64,000 nt of DNA from Channallabes apus (GCA_030522415.1 CM060121.1:21808642-21872641); one strand, 5' to 3'. Positions 21,881 to 38,241 are shown, counted from the first letter of the stretch. Made by a program: numbers and translations. Notes: generated by a model not told the origin, from the letters alone.

Positions 21881-24800
21881 TGTGCGTGCGTGCGTGCGTG
21901 CGTGCGTGTGTGTTAAAGTGCAAAGAAACAAAAGCGCTCACCAACCAGTTCCATCTCAACCTGCTGGCAGGTCATCAGTAAAAACTTGCAGAGAAACTCA
22001 GATGCTACTCATATGGTTCTGTTAAAAAATATTTGAAATAAAGTTGCCATCATTTATTCACAGTATTGTAAGATTATTAAAAAAAATGTTTTATTATTAT
22101 TTACAGGGACATTGTTTCAGATATTTCCATTATAGCAAGAAATACATGCGCTGTCTGTCTTGAAGATTCATCATCTGTAATTAATAAATACAGATTCAGT
22201 ATTCCCATTATTACTGATTAATGATTAGGAAAACAAAAAAACATACATACTGACTCTAGGCTGCAGGTGTGTGTGTATGTGTGTGTGTGTGTGTGTTTGC
22301 AATGTATATGAAAGCAACTCCCTTCTACAGTATAATCTTGTATATAAACACACACGTACACTAAACGTGCTACATACTTGTGTCAGGTTCAAAAGTTTGG
22401 TGGAGTTTTAGCAGAACAATATAAATCATGGGGGGGGTAAACCAGTGATGAAGCAAAGAAAGAAAGATGAGCTGTCTGTTTTTCTCACTTATCCAATCAC
22501 ATATGGCAAGCATTTTACTCTTTCCTGTGAAGACACACATAGATAGTTAGATTTAAGAGAGAGAGAGAATAGTTCTCCAGGTTTCCTGAAAACCTTTTTT
22601 GGCTCTTACATTCAGTCCAGTCCATTTACCTGACCAGATGCAGAGGAATGTTTTTTGTGGTTAAGAAACAGAGTGACTTATGAATAAGTCGAGCATAAAA
22701 ACATCTACCTTAATGCATGAACCAGTGAGAAACAGGTGCATATGATGACAGATGATTAGTATTTTTACTAAATACTGAATACTGAATGGATGAAATAGAT
22801 GAGAGCGGAAACAAGGTTGCTACTAGCATTGTTAAATAAACAATCAAATTTTAAATTGTATCCTTTACACACTTTGCAGCCTGTAACACTAAAAGATTTG
22901 TTTCATATTCTTTAATTTAATCAACATATTTACATTTAATATGAAAAATTAAGATACATATCATGTTAAGTAGAAATACCTGTTCATCATATCACCAACT
23001 TAGACATGTAAATCATCCAAACTGTAAATAACATCCTTGCCCATACTCCAATGCCAAAATGATTTACCTTTTGTTTGTCCTGACCTTGACATCCATTCAC
23101 ACTGACACTACACCCTTTGACCTACAGAATAAATCCTAAACACCATTTGAGTGTAGACGCAGAACCACTGGTATTTTGAGAGCAGAAAAGCTTAGCTAAA
23201 ATTTCAATAATCAGACTGTATTACATGGCATATAAAGTGTTTAAGCAGAATCATTTATATCCTTCAGACTAACCTCAGCAGGACTGTGGAGAGGAACTGA
23301 TTTAATCTAAAACAAAGAACTCTATAAAGCCTGTTACAACCCATTGTACAGTATATAACAAATTACACTGAAGATACTATTAAGAATTTGACATTTTGAT
23401 TTGGTCTTAATCTTTCATGAAAAATTGTAATTAGTTCAGTTTAATGTTTTTTATCCAGTCTGAGTTTAAGATTTGATTTCGGTTGCTATTTAATTAGAAG
23501 ACTTGCTGTCCTCACTAGAATACTGTTTACAGTGACTTTATTAAAAGAGATGAACAATAAACCAGCATCATTACCATTGTATTATTTTGTCTACGTAGCA
23601 AATTACACGAATCATTTCATGCCTCAAAGTCGAGCATTCTGATACAAATTACCATTTAATAAGTTATGTGTCATTTTCTGCATCTCTTATCACAGTGTTG
23701 TGGCTGGATTTACAATTATGTTTCATTGTTATGTTTACATACATACATCCATGCATGCTAAATCAGATTTCAGTATTATTATTCTGTTTATATATTGATT
23801 ATTTGGTTCTGATAGTTTTTGTCTGTTTGTCTTTAAGTTGAATTGTTTGAGTCATGGTAGAATTAAAGAATAAAAAGTTATATAACTCATAAACGCACAA
23901 AATATTACTTAAATAATATGTGCTGAGCAGGTTCACTGAATTTATATCGCAGTTACATTATTCAAACTTGACACAGTCAAGCACTGTGAATCACAATTTA
24001 CTTGGAAGCTATATACACTGTATACCTACACATGACTTGCTGGTGGAAGCATGCAGAAATTAAAAGGTTAACATTGTGAGTTCATATAACTATGATGCTA
24101 ACATAAAGAATTGCTGCATGGTAGAACTGATAACTACTGTATCAATAATATATATTAGAAATATACCTGTAATTCCATCCTTTATTTATTTCCTTTCCGT
24201 TTTAGGGAGAAGATCATTTTAAATTATGACACCATAAAGTGAAGTATCACAAAATCAGTGTACTCCTCTATGGTGATTGAACTAAGAATAATGATTTTTT
24301 TTTTTTTAAATAATGCCCCATATGTATGCTAGCTTGTCATGCTTATGAAATAATTTATCTCTCCACCAGGAATTTACTTTTGTGTTCAAGATACTTTACA
24401 CAGGCATACATTTTGGGGAAGTTGACCCTTAGGGCATGTTTTTAGTTTCAATTGCCCCTTGTAGCATTAACTGAACAGATTTACATTCCCTAGAACAGCA
24501 GCAAAAATAAATTAGTTTAAAATAATTATTTAAATAGACTACATATCCAACTCATCAACATGTAATATACAGGACTCATTGCTAGCTAAGCTAGCTTCAA
24601 ATTGGCAGTCATCAGTTCGGATGAGGAAAGGAACAGTGGTTGGTAGCGTAATAGAAAAAGAACCAGTGATGTGGAAAAACAACCTTACTTTCTTTGCCAC
24701 AGTGGCTATTTTCTTCAAAGATCTGCTTGGGATGTAAAATTATTTTACATTTGAGGTATATAATGCAATAAGATGCTTCAATTGGAATTTTAATTTGAAA

Positions 24801-25875
24801 GGAAAGGTAAGCCTTGGAAACTTGTAGCTATCAAGCCTCTTAGTTTCGAAGGTGTTATATACTGTAGATCCATCTGCTCATCATCATTCACTCACCGGCA
24901 CACATGAAAAGTTACCTTTCAATATATTATACTTATTAAGATGAAAATAAATATGTATATATATTTTTTTATATTTCCATCTATACACAATACAAATCAA
25001 GTATTAATTTATAATCGGAATGTTTGTCTTGACCTATGCTATAAAACAACCAAAAGACAAATCTAGATATTTATTTATGGTAAATTTATTAGATGTTAAA
25101 CTAATAAATTTTTGCATTTCTATTATAAAGCTGTCTTTTGTCAAGAGTGTCTCCTGCTGGACATTTTGTGGTTTAGATGTGTAATAACATATGATTAGGG
25201 TAAAAAGAATGTCTTCTTTTAATCTTGACAAGGCTCATTAGTAATATACTGTACTTAATGCACAAATAGATGTTTTACTATACTACACAAATGAAACTGA
25301 GCTATATTAAGTATACAAAACAGACTTTCCAGAAGATCTATCCTTTCTGACAATTGGTTTCTCATACCAACCAACATATCATACTATCCTATACTGTACG
25401 TTCCAATCATTTCAAGACAATTGTAATTAAGTAAATGGACGATTAGGATATTAGCTAAGTAGGCCAATATCATTAATTATTTAGTAAAATTATAAGAAAT
25501 GAATAAACTGAATGAAACAATATTAGTATATCTTCAATTGTAAGCAGCAAATACATTATTATGGGGAACAACAAAAAATACATTGAGACCCTACCACTGG
25601 CTGAAACAATAAGAGCAAATATAACCAAACAAAGGTAAATGTAAAAACGCCACAAAGAGTATGAAAGCCTGTAACACCTGAGACAGGTAAAGTTTAGAAA
25701 CAGCATAACAGCAAGCAGAACAACCTCACAAAATTGAATTAAGTGAAATGTGCTTGTACTGTATACTGTATGTCAGAGAATTTTATCCATGCTGGACCAA
25801 GTAACCAAACGTACAAGAATTCATTTCATGTTCTTTTCTAAGGTTCATTAAAAAATAATGAATATTATTATAATT
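21298..25875. other. Gene-free AT-rich segment
   Basis: No exon, RNA gene or clear transposon recognised across 4.5 kb. It holds a GT/GC array (listed), a shorter GT array at about 22266-22298, and a palindrome GCTAGCTAAGCTAGC near 24580. The 99-codon reverse frame at 21511-21810 shows no domain and no convincing splice context. Confidence 0.5.
21848..21913. repeat. Compound (TG)n-(TGCG)n microsatellite
   Basis: TG units pass into TGCG units. Alternating purine-pyrimidine tracts of this kind favour Z-DNA. Confidence 0.95.
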
Positions 25876-26001
25876 ATTCATTCATTCATCCTCTATACCG
25901 CTTTATCCTGTATTTATGGTCGCGGGGACCTGGAGCATATCCCAGGAGACTCAGGGCACGAGGCAGGGTACACTCTGGACAGCATGGCAATCCATCGCAG
26001 A

Positions 26002-26002
<1 letters not shown>

Positions 26003-26041
<39 letters not shown>

Positions 26042-26046
26042 ACACT
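26003..26046. repeat. (CA)n array inside SINE copy 1
   Basis: Lies at the TG-rich segment of the SINE, where the other copy has only a short TGTGTG run. It therefore seems to have grown from the SINE's own sequence. Confidence 0.9.
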
Positions 26047-26183
26047 CATTCACACACTATGGTCAATTTGGGAACGCCAATTAGCCTAATCTGCATGTCT
26101 TTGGACTGTGGGAGGAAACCGGAGTACCCGGAGGAAACCCACCAAGCACGGGGAGAACATGCAAACTCCATGCACACAGACAC

Positions 26184-26196
26184 GGGAATCGAACCC
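26184..26196 (-). promoter_or_regulatory. RNA polymerase III box B of SINE copy 1
   Basis: GGGTTCGATTCCC on the reverse strand matches the tRNA box B consensus GGTTCGANNCC. The box A-like element is at 26221-26233, about 35 bp upstream in the SINE's direction. This is a SINE promoter; no tRNA gene is present because the cloverleaf is not preserved. Confidence 0.75.
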
Positions 26197-26236
26197 AGAC
26201 CCTGGAGGTGCAAGGCGACAGTGCTAACCACTACAC

Positions 26237-26352
26237 ATTATTATAATTAATATAATAATAATTATCATTAATATAATAATAATTATAATTAATATAATGA
26301 TAATTATAATTTAGATAATAATAATAATAATAATTAATAATAATAATAATAA
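26237..26352. repeat. AT-only satellite-like stretch
   Basis: TTATAATTAATATAATAATAA-type units repeat several times and end in an AAT array. Confidence 0.9.
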
Positions 26353-28998
<2,646 letters not shown>

Positions 28999-29070
<72 letters not shown>

Positions 29071-29098
29071 CGTGCGTGTGTGCGTGTGTGTGTGCATG

Positions 29099-29168
<70 letters not shown>
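28999..29168. repeat. Long (TG)n microsatellite with TGCG interruptions
   Basis: About 170 bp of TG, interrupted near 29067-29102 by GCGTGCGTGC and CATGGC. It is the longest simple repeat in the window. Confidence 0.97.
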
Positions 29169-29169
<1 letters not shown>

Positions 29170-29315
29170 CAACAGAAGAATGTAAGGGGCCCTATGCCCA
29201 TCAGTCTGTTGTGGAAGGAGGAATGAAGAGAAGGCAACAGAGGTGAAGGATGGGAGGATAGGGTGAAGGGGAGGTAAGGGGGCACCCAGGGGAGGTCAGA
29301 ACGCGGTCAAATACA

Positions 29316-29327
29316 ACACACACACAG

Positions 29328-29380
<53 letters not shown>
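29316..29380. repeat. (CA)n microsatellite
   Basis: CA array with two GACACAT interruptions. It lies about 150 bp from the TG array and in the opposite sense, so the two can base-pair. Confidence 0.97.
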
Positions 29381-29383
<3 letters not shown>

Positions 29384-31256
29384 CCCTGCTCTCACTCTGC
29401 TATCCTAACATTCCTCTTCACTAGAAGACCATTTCCGTTTGACAGGCCTTCCCACTATATATATATAGTTATAAAACAGGAACTTAAACCTAGTTTGTGG
29501 CAAATATCATGTTCTACTCAACCACAAACACACATGCAAAATGGATGCGCCTTCACTTAAATGAATAGACAAGTAGGACATCGCAATCTGGGATGAATGC
29601 ACAAAGATACCTCGGATCTCTCAGCATGCCACACAGAAGAAGGCTCTCACTGTCCCTTATACCCGTGAAACCACCCTTAATATGACCTCACAGCACTATC
29701 GCCAAAAAATGAGCCGACCTTTGACCCAAAAGATGTTTGCTGTCTTCATTCACTCTTTCTTCCTCTGTCCCTCTTTTCTCGTTTCCCTTCTGGCTGGAAT
29801 GACAAGAGTGTGCCATGCCAAGTCATGCGCACATCTGCAGAATCTACAGAGAGAGGTATTAGTTTATTTCAAAAACAATCCTACAATTTCGCCCATCAGT
29901 ATAATGCTAGAACATGTATATGACTGTTTGCCTTGTTGATACCACTCCATGAAATGCAAAGGGGACTGTGAATACAAAAAGAGCTGCATTTAGACTAGAT
30001 ATCTTCTGATCTTACAAATCAGGAATTACATATAAAATAAACAATACTGATCGCTTGTCTTAACATGAGCAGGAAGCGAGAACTAAAAAGGATTTGTTGA
30101 AGAATTTTATATAAATATAAGGTTTAGGAGATTATATGAAGAAAGCTGGAATTGCAAAAGCAGGGAAAATGATGGTAGGAAAATGGAAGGGGGTCAAAAA
30201 GAAAAGTAAAAGAGAGAAGAAAGGGAAAGACTATGAGGAAAAGAAACTGAAGCTGAAAAACTGAATTTGCATGTTTAATGCTTCACCTTTAAGCATGTAA
30301 ATAATATTTACTGCCCCTGTTTCCTCAGCACAAATTGATCTGTCTCAGTGCTGTGTGTTTGCCAGTAGTCTATCACTCACAACTGTGATATGTTTGCTAC
30401 TATTAACCGGCTAACTTTCCAACCCCTTATAAACACACATGCCTTCAGGTGGTCTTTCAGAATAATGAATAGAGAAAGAGAGACCTGGGTTAAACAAGCC
30501 TGAAGTTTTTCAAGTTTCATAACATTAAAACAGAATTATGGTACAGTTTTGTTTGTGAATTTGCAGGTTATGTAAAAGAAGCATAGCTTTGAGTGTAAAT
30601 GGCTGGGCCACAACATGAGGTTATAAACACATGTAGAAAATTGGTTTCATTTCACACAGCCTGTGTGTATCAACATATCCAGGAGACAAATCCTACACAC
30701 AAGCACAAAAATAAGCGTCTTATAACCAGTTCCTAAACCAGACACACAGGAGCCTGCGTCTTGATCGAACTTGTTCTCCAGCTCGTCCTCAGAGCTTACA
30801 CACCAATAATAGCAACTTGTGTCTGAAAGAGTACACACAATAGTCCAAACACAAACAAACAGTAGATGTTAGGAATGTTACAGGAACTCGTCATAGAGGA
30901 TATAGTATAAATACCCTTCCTCAATTTGAGACTGTTTCAACAAGGGGCAGTTTGGTGATTTCCCTGAGCAGTGACAAGTGACATATCTCTTCAGGTCATT
31001 ACCAGGTTTAAAAAGAAAATCCCCAAATAGTGCTGGATTCAGCCCTCTGAAACGGATATAACCAACTATCATACTTCACTCAGATCTTCCCAATTACAAC
31101 TTTTTTATTTATTTAACTATCACAAGGCATCTTTGAGTATCTGTAAAGTGCTGAATAAATAAAAGATGTTGTTGTATAAATGTAAGTTCAAAATCACTTG
31201 CAAATTGTTATTCAGATATAGGACAAGAATTATATACATACCAGAGTATGAAATTT
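29381..31256. other. Gene-free segment
   Basis: No gene recognised. At 29590-29880 composition is more balanced and includes TGACCTCACAGC and CCTTTGACCC, but I cannot support a function. A LINE-like tail near 31133 is listed separately. Confidence 0.45.
31133..31164 (+). mobile_element. Possible LINE/SINE 3' tail remnant
   Basis: GAGTATCTGTAAAGTGCTG followed by AATAAATAAAA resembles the 3' end shared by fish L2/CR1-type LINEs and SINEs. Only the last 30 bp or so are recognisable. Confidence 0.3.
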
Positions 31257-31288
31257 GTGCGTGCGTGCGTGCGCGCGTTTGTGTGTGC

Positions 31289-31343
<55 letters not shown>
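31257..31343. repeat. (TGCG)n-(GT)n-(GA)n compound microsatellite
   Basis: Three adjoining simple-sequence blocks. Confidence 0.96.
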
Positions 31344-31344
<1 letters not shown>

Positions 31345-34300
31345 ACCTGCATGTTCTTCTTTTCCGCAAGTTCTGATTTGTTACCTGGGTAACAAAATTA
31401 TGTTTCGTTACCCCCGCCTCTCTCTCACTCACACACACAGATACATGCTTTATTTCCGCTATTTCATCAGTTATGCACGCGGCTTTAATGAAATGTACTT
31501 CTATAGGTATACATTTATAATATGACACATTGAACATTTATTTTATAAAACAATATACGCTATTACATTTGCAGAAAGAAATACTTTACATAGGCTAAAT
31601 GTTTTCTCTTTATTTCCCCTAAAAAAATCCGAAACAGTAAATAGACTGTAGACTGTAGACTGTTAGATATGTTTTTTCATATAAAGGAATTTTTTTTTCG
31701 AATTGTTTGGCCAAAATATATATATATATATTTTTTTTTTTAACTTAGAGAACGCAAAAGACTTTTTACCTTAAATCGTGAAGTGTATTTCACAATTATT
31801 CACAATTGTCTTAAATTCCACAAACATTTTTGAGCTCATACATGTCCGTAAAGAATGCATATAATAACGATATACTTTTAGAATGATTTGTGGTTCAGAA
31901 GATCTTTGGTTAGTGAAATGCCTATTTATATATTATATTTATATATTCATCTATAATATGTCATAAACTAAATTTGCGGACGGTGTTGTGCGGAAAGGAA
32001 ATATCTAAAAATAAGTTTAGTTTAGACAAAAACTAAAACATAATGACAAAAAAAGTGACAAAAATGAACAAGTCTAGTTTTCAAATGCAGCCCCCATCTG
32101 TAGCCTGATTGACTTTTAATATAACCTCTCTAATTTTAATTTGCATACGGTGTTTAATGTTTAATTCTTATTTAATATAAAATAGGAAAGGATATTTTGT
32201 ACAAAGAATAGAAGGGTAAAAGAAACGAACATGGAGGTTGTCGGTTTTCTTCCGTTATTAACGAAATGATACAATAATAATGCAAAGCATGAACAAATTG
32301 ATGTATCAATCATAAAACCGAACAATATAAAATAACACGTAATCTCATGACGCTATGAGTGATATTGTTCATCACTGGATATAAAAATCTATATAAAACA
32401 TTATTCAGCTTAAGGACTTTCGAAGCCAGCATTAATTTCCTTATAGACATACATAATAATTATAATTTTGTAATTGTATACAGAAATGTGTTTTTAACAA
32501 ATTATAAATATATATAAAATACTTTTACATCCTTTTTTTTTTTTTACTCGTCCTTGATTCTAACCTGGCCCAAAAAAATGCTAATTACTTCACCCTAAAT
32601 GGATATAGCACCCAAATATTCAAGTTTTCTCCATAATGTTCGCCCTTGATTCATTTTTATTCTTCTGCATGTCGACAGGGTAAAATCTCAGTCATGAAAA
32701 CAGACGCGTTCTGAGCTGCTTTGCGCCACCTGCTGTTTGTTTTTGGGAATCTTTTAACCTGCATTTCTTGCAGTATTGAGACGCGTTTACTAGCATTAAT
32801 ACCTACATAACAAAGTGTACATAACAAAATATATCAATTCATAAACAGTTAAATTTGTACATTTAGTTTTAGCATTTGTTAGGGAAATCGAGATGCGCAA
32901 CTAGAATACACTGAGGTCATTGTGTGGCCATAAATATTTCAGCCTGGCCTGAACCCGCAGGAATCTGTTATGCGAGTTGATCAGCTGGCCTTTCTGCATT
33001 CCTCTTACTAATGTCCCATAATTATCACCCAGACAAGATAGAGATTTATAGTTTCCGACATTCGCCACGTGTATCTTCCTTGATGATTGGCGTAAGTATA
33101 AATAAGCCTTTTTTTTACATTAGACTATTGAGGCTGAGCTGTAAGATTACAATCTACACCACAATTTCTCTCCAAAATGTAAAAATAGTTCGATCCATCT
33201 GTGGATCTTTTCCGAGAGGACTTTATCTACATAATACAATTAAATTTTGATAAACCTCTAGACGTACTATTTAACGTTTTGCAACTCAAAAATACACAAA
33301 AATACGTGCGCGTATAATCACCACCTTGAGTATTATATGTCATTATGTGATTACATAATCACTTATAAAGCATTCCGCTGTTTATTTCACCATCGTCACG
33401 TGCAAAAAAAAAAAACTCGGGAAAAAAATAACACGGACTAAAACATAATGTGCATTTTCAAGATATGGAGTGAACTTTTTTAAATCTTCAAGGATACATA
33501 CGTTTATTTATAATACGTATCAGACGTTTTTGTGATTAATCGACAACTTGTATAAACGTTTAATAAATAATAATAAAGTAAATATGAACTCTTCTTTAGC
33601 GACTTTTATGTCATTTAGTCCTTATTTATTTGAAATTATTTTAAAGCATCACATTTATAGCAATTACTTTTCAGACAATGTACTGTTTTCTATTAATGTT
33701 TTTCTTACAAAATTATAAAGCACTATATTAAAACAGAAAATCTAACTGGCATGCAATTTTATCCATTTGCCCTGCATGTATCCTGCAATCTGGGTGTGTT
33801 ATAGATTCATTCATCAGGACAGAATTGAGAAAATGTGAGATTATTTCTGTATGCTCTTTGTAAGATGCTGACGAGCTATGATTTGTTATTTGTGGTCAAA
33901 AGCATACATCCTACTTGTTACGCTCTCATGTCCAGTACTAGACTCAAGGAAAAATCTTGTAAATTATATAATCCTTCTGTTTCAGAGACGGATTAGCATA
34001 TATGAAAATACAATCGTTTCAGACATATTCGCATTCATAAGCATTCATGAATCTATTTTCATGTTTATTGGATCTACACAGCATGATGGTTCTGGAAAGC
34101 AAGTTTAGCCCAGCCTACATCAACGTCGATATAAACCCAAATTAGTGCTATATAAAACACTTAGCAGTGGAATAAACTCGCCGATTAAGCATATCATTTG
34201 GCCCATTATTTATATTTTATGCGCTTAATTTTATTGAACACGGAAATATTGATTCCACATATTGGCCTAATGGAATTAACTAACACAAACATGGTCCAAT

Positions 34301-34967
34301 CATGAAAAATTCAGCTGAACTGAGTATAGAAAAGTCCAGTGCCTTTCTCTTTTAAACTTTTCTTTAAATGTGTATGGGGTAAATCATAGAGAAATCTATT
34401 CTGCTGAAATGTGTTACTGATACAACTCATTGGATTAAATTTATTATCGTTAAAACACAAGTGGATAAAAGCAAGTATCTAAGACTTCATATAACCCAAA
34501 ACAGCTCCACAAATATCAAGCTACGTCCCAAAACCATATATTACCGGATTAGACACAGAAAGCGTACTATTTTGACTATTTACTATGCTATGCGGTTTCG
34601 GACCCATTAAAATTAATCTCCGTTTGCTCCACCTAGTAAAATCATTCATGTTTGTACTTGACCACAGAAGTGTTTTTTTTTTTCACATTTAAAATTTAGA
34701 CTTATTAACTTAATGTTTACCTAAATATTTGTTGAAATTGATTGAGCATGGCTAAACAAGAGTAAACATAAAAAAAAAGCATAAAATATGAATAATGTCT
34801 TGTGTCTTATAAATAACACCTTAGTGCCTGTGTAGTCTAAACACCGTGAATAAGACTATTATCACCCTAAATCCAACTGGAGATATTAAATTAGGATAGG
34901 ATTTTCCATTTTAAGAAAGAAGGAAAGAAAGAAAGTGTCAAAACACTGAAAGTGCACTACTGTACTT

Positions 34968-34969
<2 letters not shown>
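31344..34969. other. Gene-free AT-rich segment
   Basis: No exon recognised in 3.6 kb. Tandem GACTGTA occurs three times at about 31644-31664. A CTCF-like word lies at 32721-32738. Confidence 0.5.
32721..32738 (-). promoter_or_regulatory. CTCF-like motif
   Basis: On the reverse strand this reads CAGCAGGTGGCGCAA, close to the CTCF core. It sits in a small GC-richer island (about 32700-32760) in AT-rich DNA. Binding is untested. Confidence 0.25.

Positions 34970-34999
<30 letters not shown>
34970..34999. repeat. (GT)n microsatellite
   Basis: Pure GT array of about 15 units. Confidence 0.95.
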
Positions 35000-35002
<3 letters not shown>

Positions 35003-35202
35003 AGTCTACGCGAGCGCCGCTTTGCACAGCTTTCATGTGTGAGAGAAACTGCGACAGGACGCTCTAGTCAAATCATTTATTTTCTCCATCATTCTTTCCA
35101 CCAAAAAAATCGCACATACAGTACATATTCACGTGCTTCACAATTTTTGAAACAGATGCGTCAAATTCGAAAGAACCGAATCGACTCCCTGCGTGTCGTC
35201 CG

Positions 35203-35227
35203 CCCCCCCCCCCCCCCCCCCCCCCCC
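35203..35227. repeat. Run of 25 C
   Basis: Uninterrupted poly-C, rare in vertebrate DNA outside unstable loci. The opposite strand is poly-G. The exact length is doubtful in any assembly. Confidence 0.9.
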
Positions 35228-37676
35228 GAGCTCTTATTTTAACAAAGAAAAGTGAACTTGGTCGGGTAAGTTGTAACCTATCATGCCTGTGGATTGCGAA
35301 TTTAAATCCATAGACGTATCGTGATATAGATTGGATTAAATGCCGGTAAGGTGCCAGTGCTAATTGTTTAGATGATTTTCAGCACATCATTGCGCGAGAA
35401 ATAAAAATGCACGAAGTCCATTTTTTCCTGTTCTTATTTTTTTCGAAACTGCTGTACACTATGGAGTACACTAGGATACTATAATTTTCATTTATTAGTC
35501 AATAATTTACGAATAATAAAAATAATAATTTGACTACTGTTGTTTTGGGTTTTGGTGATCATTGCTATGGAGTACGTTTAATGTGGCCATACATTTTTAG
35601 TATATTTACTATGCTTTGTTTATTCACAAAATAATAAAAATGTAATGAAAAGTCTTTAATAAATCATTAACTGTAACTATGATTATGTGTTTTTAGTGTT
35701 GTACAATGTATTTGTCCTGGATATAACCATTTTTCATAGCCCATTTTATCTGTTACAGAAAAGGTCTCTACAAGATAGTAAACTTTTACAATATTCTGAT
35801 TAGATATGAGCTGCTTTTGTCAACTGAAAGTGGCACACAACTCTGCCAAGCATTTGTATTATTCTCCTTCATATTTGAATATGTAAGTAAAAAATGGATA
35901 GTGTATTAGTTATCTTCTTTGATGAATTCAGCCATTACCTGCCTACCTGAATCAGAGTCATAGAACAATGTAACTAAGACTTCAAGTAAATCTTTGTCTA
36001 TTGTGCAGTGAGAGCACAGGACTGCGTCCTCTATTAGCCTTGGCATCATCTTAAGTAAGTGATTGACGTTATTCTTTAACTCGTTCTCAGCTTAGATTAG
36101 CTTTATGCATGGTACAGTGGAGAGCAACAATGTTCTACTGAGACTACTTCGATGGTACTGAGAATGCATTAGAGCTGTGTCTTTTTAATATAAGCACATA
36201 TATTTGTGCCCTTGAGATATCATGCAGCAGGGATGTATGGTGCCTATGAGGCTGATCAGAATGTAATTTGCATTTTTGCCAAGACTGGTGTGTCTGTGTT
36301 ACTTTAAGAACCTACAGTCAATAAACCTAAGTGAAAAATACATTCTTGTGTGATTTTGTATGACTCTTCAAACAAATCAATTCAGTGTCACATGGGATAT
36401 ATTTGAGTGCAGTCATGGAATAATAATTAGTATCTGCCTTGGATTTAAAATTCCCTTTTTAAAACTAGATACAGTAAATGACAAGAGTGTCACCATGCCA
36501 TTAAACACAAATTGTGAGTATCTACATTTCTCTCACAAGTGACATATTTCCACCTGAGAGTGTGGTGATTGGGGTTTAATTATCCACCAAAAATGAGCGA
36601 AAGGTTGTGTGAACATCTGTGCATCTGGAAGAAGCCACTGGCTGCTTTACAGAGACCTGTGCACCCAGCATCTTGCTGTTACTCATTCACTTCATCAATA
36701 TCGTTATTTGTTTTTGTTTTTTTTTTACCTGTAATTGAGTATCATAAAGCCAAGAATCAAAATTATTGAATGATGAAAGAGTATTAAAATAATGGCACTA
36801 CTGCACACGTAAAGAGATATGTAACTTTATATACCAGGCACAATTATTAATTTTCCTAAATTGTTTACGACAATTATAACCTATGAATTTAATGAGAGAG
36901 TTTGTCTATTGATTTCTGAACAAAAACGTACTTTAATAATGATTTTGTGTAAATTTTGTCCCAGAATCAGTTTACTCAGACAAGTATTTTTCAATTAGAA
37001 CATAAAAGAAGCACCAGTGAGCCATTTTTTGAACTGTAAGAAAAGTCCTCCTGGGTGAAGTTCTATCATTAAGCTGGCATTGAGAAAATGGCAAGTGTTT
37101 GCCAAACCTTATCATGAATACTTAAAATATAAAATAATTATTAGAATATAAAATTCTCATAGTTGGACTCTGTGTGTGTACTCAATATTAATGAACCTTT
37201 TCTTGAGAAGGTATTTTCAAATGTTTAACTGGTCATGTACATTATTTTGAGCTGAAGTCATCTAAAGTTAGAAAATACACAATGAGCTTATGCTTTCTGC
37301 CCTGATTTTACTTCTGTCGCTCATTCTTATTCCGTTTGTAACTCATCCCAGCACCTTTCTTCTTTGTCATGCCCTCTTCAGTCTCCCTCACACAGTATAT
37401 ACACTCTACGCATGCATGTTATGGATTAAAAAAGGACCCCCACTTCCCTTTTCTCTCTTGCAGTGGCAGACAGGAAAAGCAGGTCTGGTCTGGAGGTTAC
37501 CCTCCCTACCTATCCTCTGGCTGAGCATAGTCAGACCTAGTCCCAAGCCAAATCAAACACAGCATTCTGCCAATGACAACGTTCTCACAACAGCACACAC
37601 ACAATACACCATACCAAATAGGCTGTATGCTGGCCAAGCTTCACATGGCTCGGTCCTAATGGGAAAAATAACCTTG

Positions 37677-37679
<3 letters not shown>
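35228..37679. other. Gene-free segment
   Basis: No exon recognised. The forward 179-codon frame starting at 37290 begins with a hydrophobic stretch but then runs through a GT array. It has no homologue I recognise and I do not call it a gene. Confidence 0.45.

Positions 37680-37720
<41 letters not shown>
37680..37720. repeat. (GT)n microsatellite
   Basis: Pure GT array of about 20 units. Confidence 0.96.
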
Positions 37721-37724
<4 letters not shown>

Positions 37725-38192
37725 CGTGTGCGGGTGCAGATCATAGTTTCATGTAGAACATGTTTGTGGTTACGGCACATTTGGGAAATGAATAAAAGAC
37801 TAAAAAGAATGAAGCCAAGGAAGAAATAATGAGAGATAGAGTGATTAAAGTAAGACAAAGAATGTCATCATTTAGTACTGGCCACTGTTCAATGGAAAAT
37901 CACCACTGACAGCATCATTTATCCTAAGACTAGGCTTAATCTGTTTTCAAAAAGCCCAGCCCAATGAGTTTTGGGTGTGCAATCCGGCAGGTCCAGAGCA
38001 AAGCGAAAGCATGTGTGTGTAAATAGGCACATGAAGGAGAACTTCCCAAATACAACATGAGGAAGAACGAGCCTGGTATAGTGAAATGTTTGGGTCTTTG
38101 CACGCTAATTATGCCAGAGATTCCCTTGCAAAGTCATTCTGCAGTTGTCATTTTGCCTACCTACTCCATCAGAGAGCTGGCCAAATGAGTTT
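37721..38192. other. Gene-free spacer
   Basis: Nothing recognised. Composition around 37930-38010 is a little richer in GC. Confidence 0.4.
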
Positions 38193-38209
38193 ACACACAC
38201 ACACACACA

Positions 38210-38241
<32 letters not shown>
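38193..38241. repeat. (CA)n microsatellite
   Basis: CA array with one CATACA interruption. Confidence 0.96.

Larger units (their letters stand above)
25876..26236 (-). mobile_element. tRNA-derived SINE copy 1
   Basis: Read on the reverse strand, it begins near a box A-like TAGTGGTTAGCAC and has box B GGGTTCGATTCCC. It continues with GTTTGCATGTTCTCCCC and TCCGGTTTCCTCCCACAG, and ends with GCGGTATAGAGGATG and a GAATGAAT tail. This is the well-known fish SINE body (V-SINE/Mermaid-type; name from memory). It appears to lack only the first few bases at the 5' end. A long CA array has expanded inside it. Mobilisation would need a partner LINE, and none is visible here. Confidence 0.85.

Noticed and set aside
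26184..26233. Possible tRNA gene from box A and box B
   Set aside because: Box B lies in a SINE body, and no acceptor or anticodon stems are preserved.
37290..37829. 179-codon forward frame with a hydrophobic N-terminus
   Set aside because: It reads through a GT array, has no recognisable domain, and its composition is that of pyrimidine-rich non-coding DNA.
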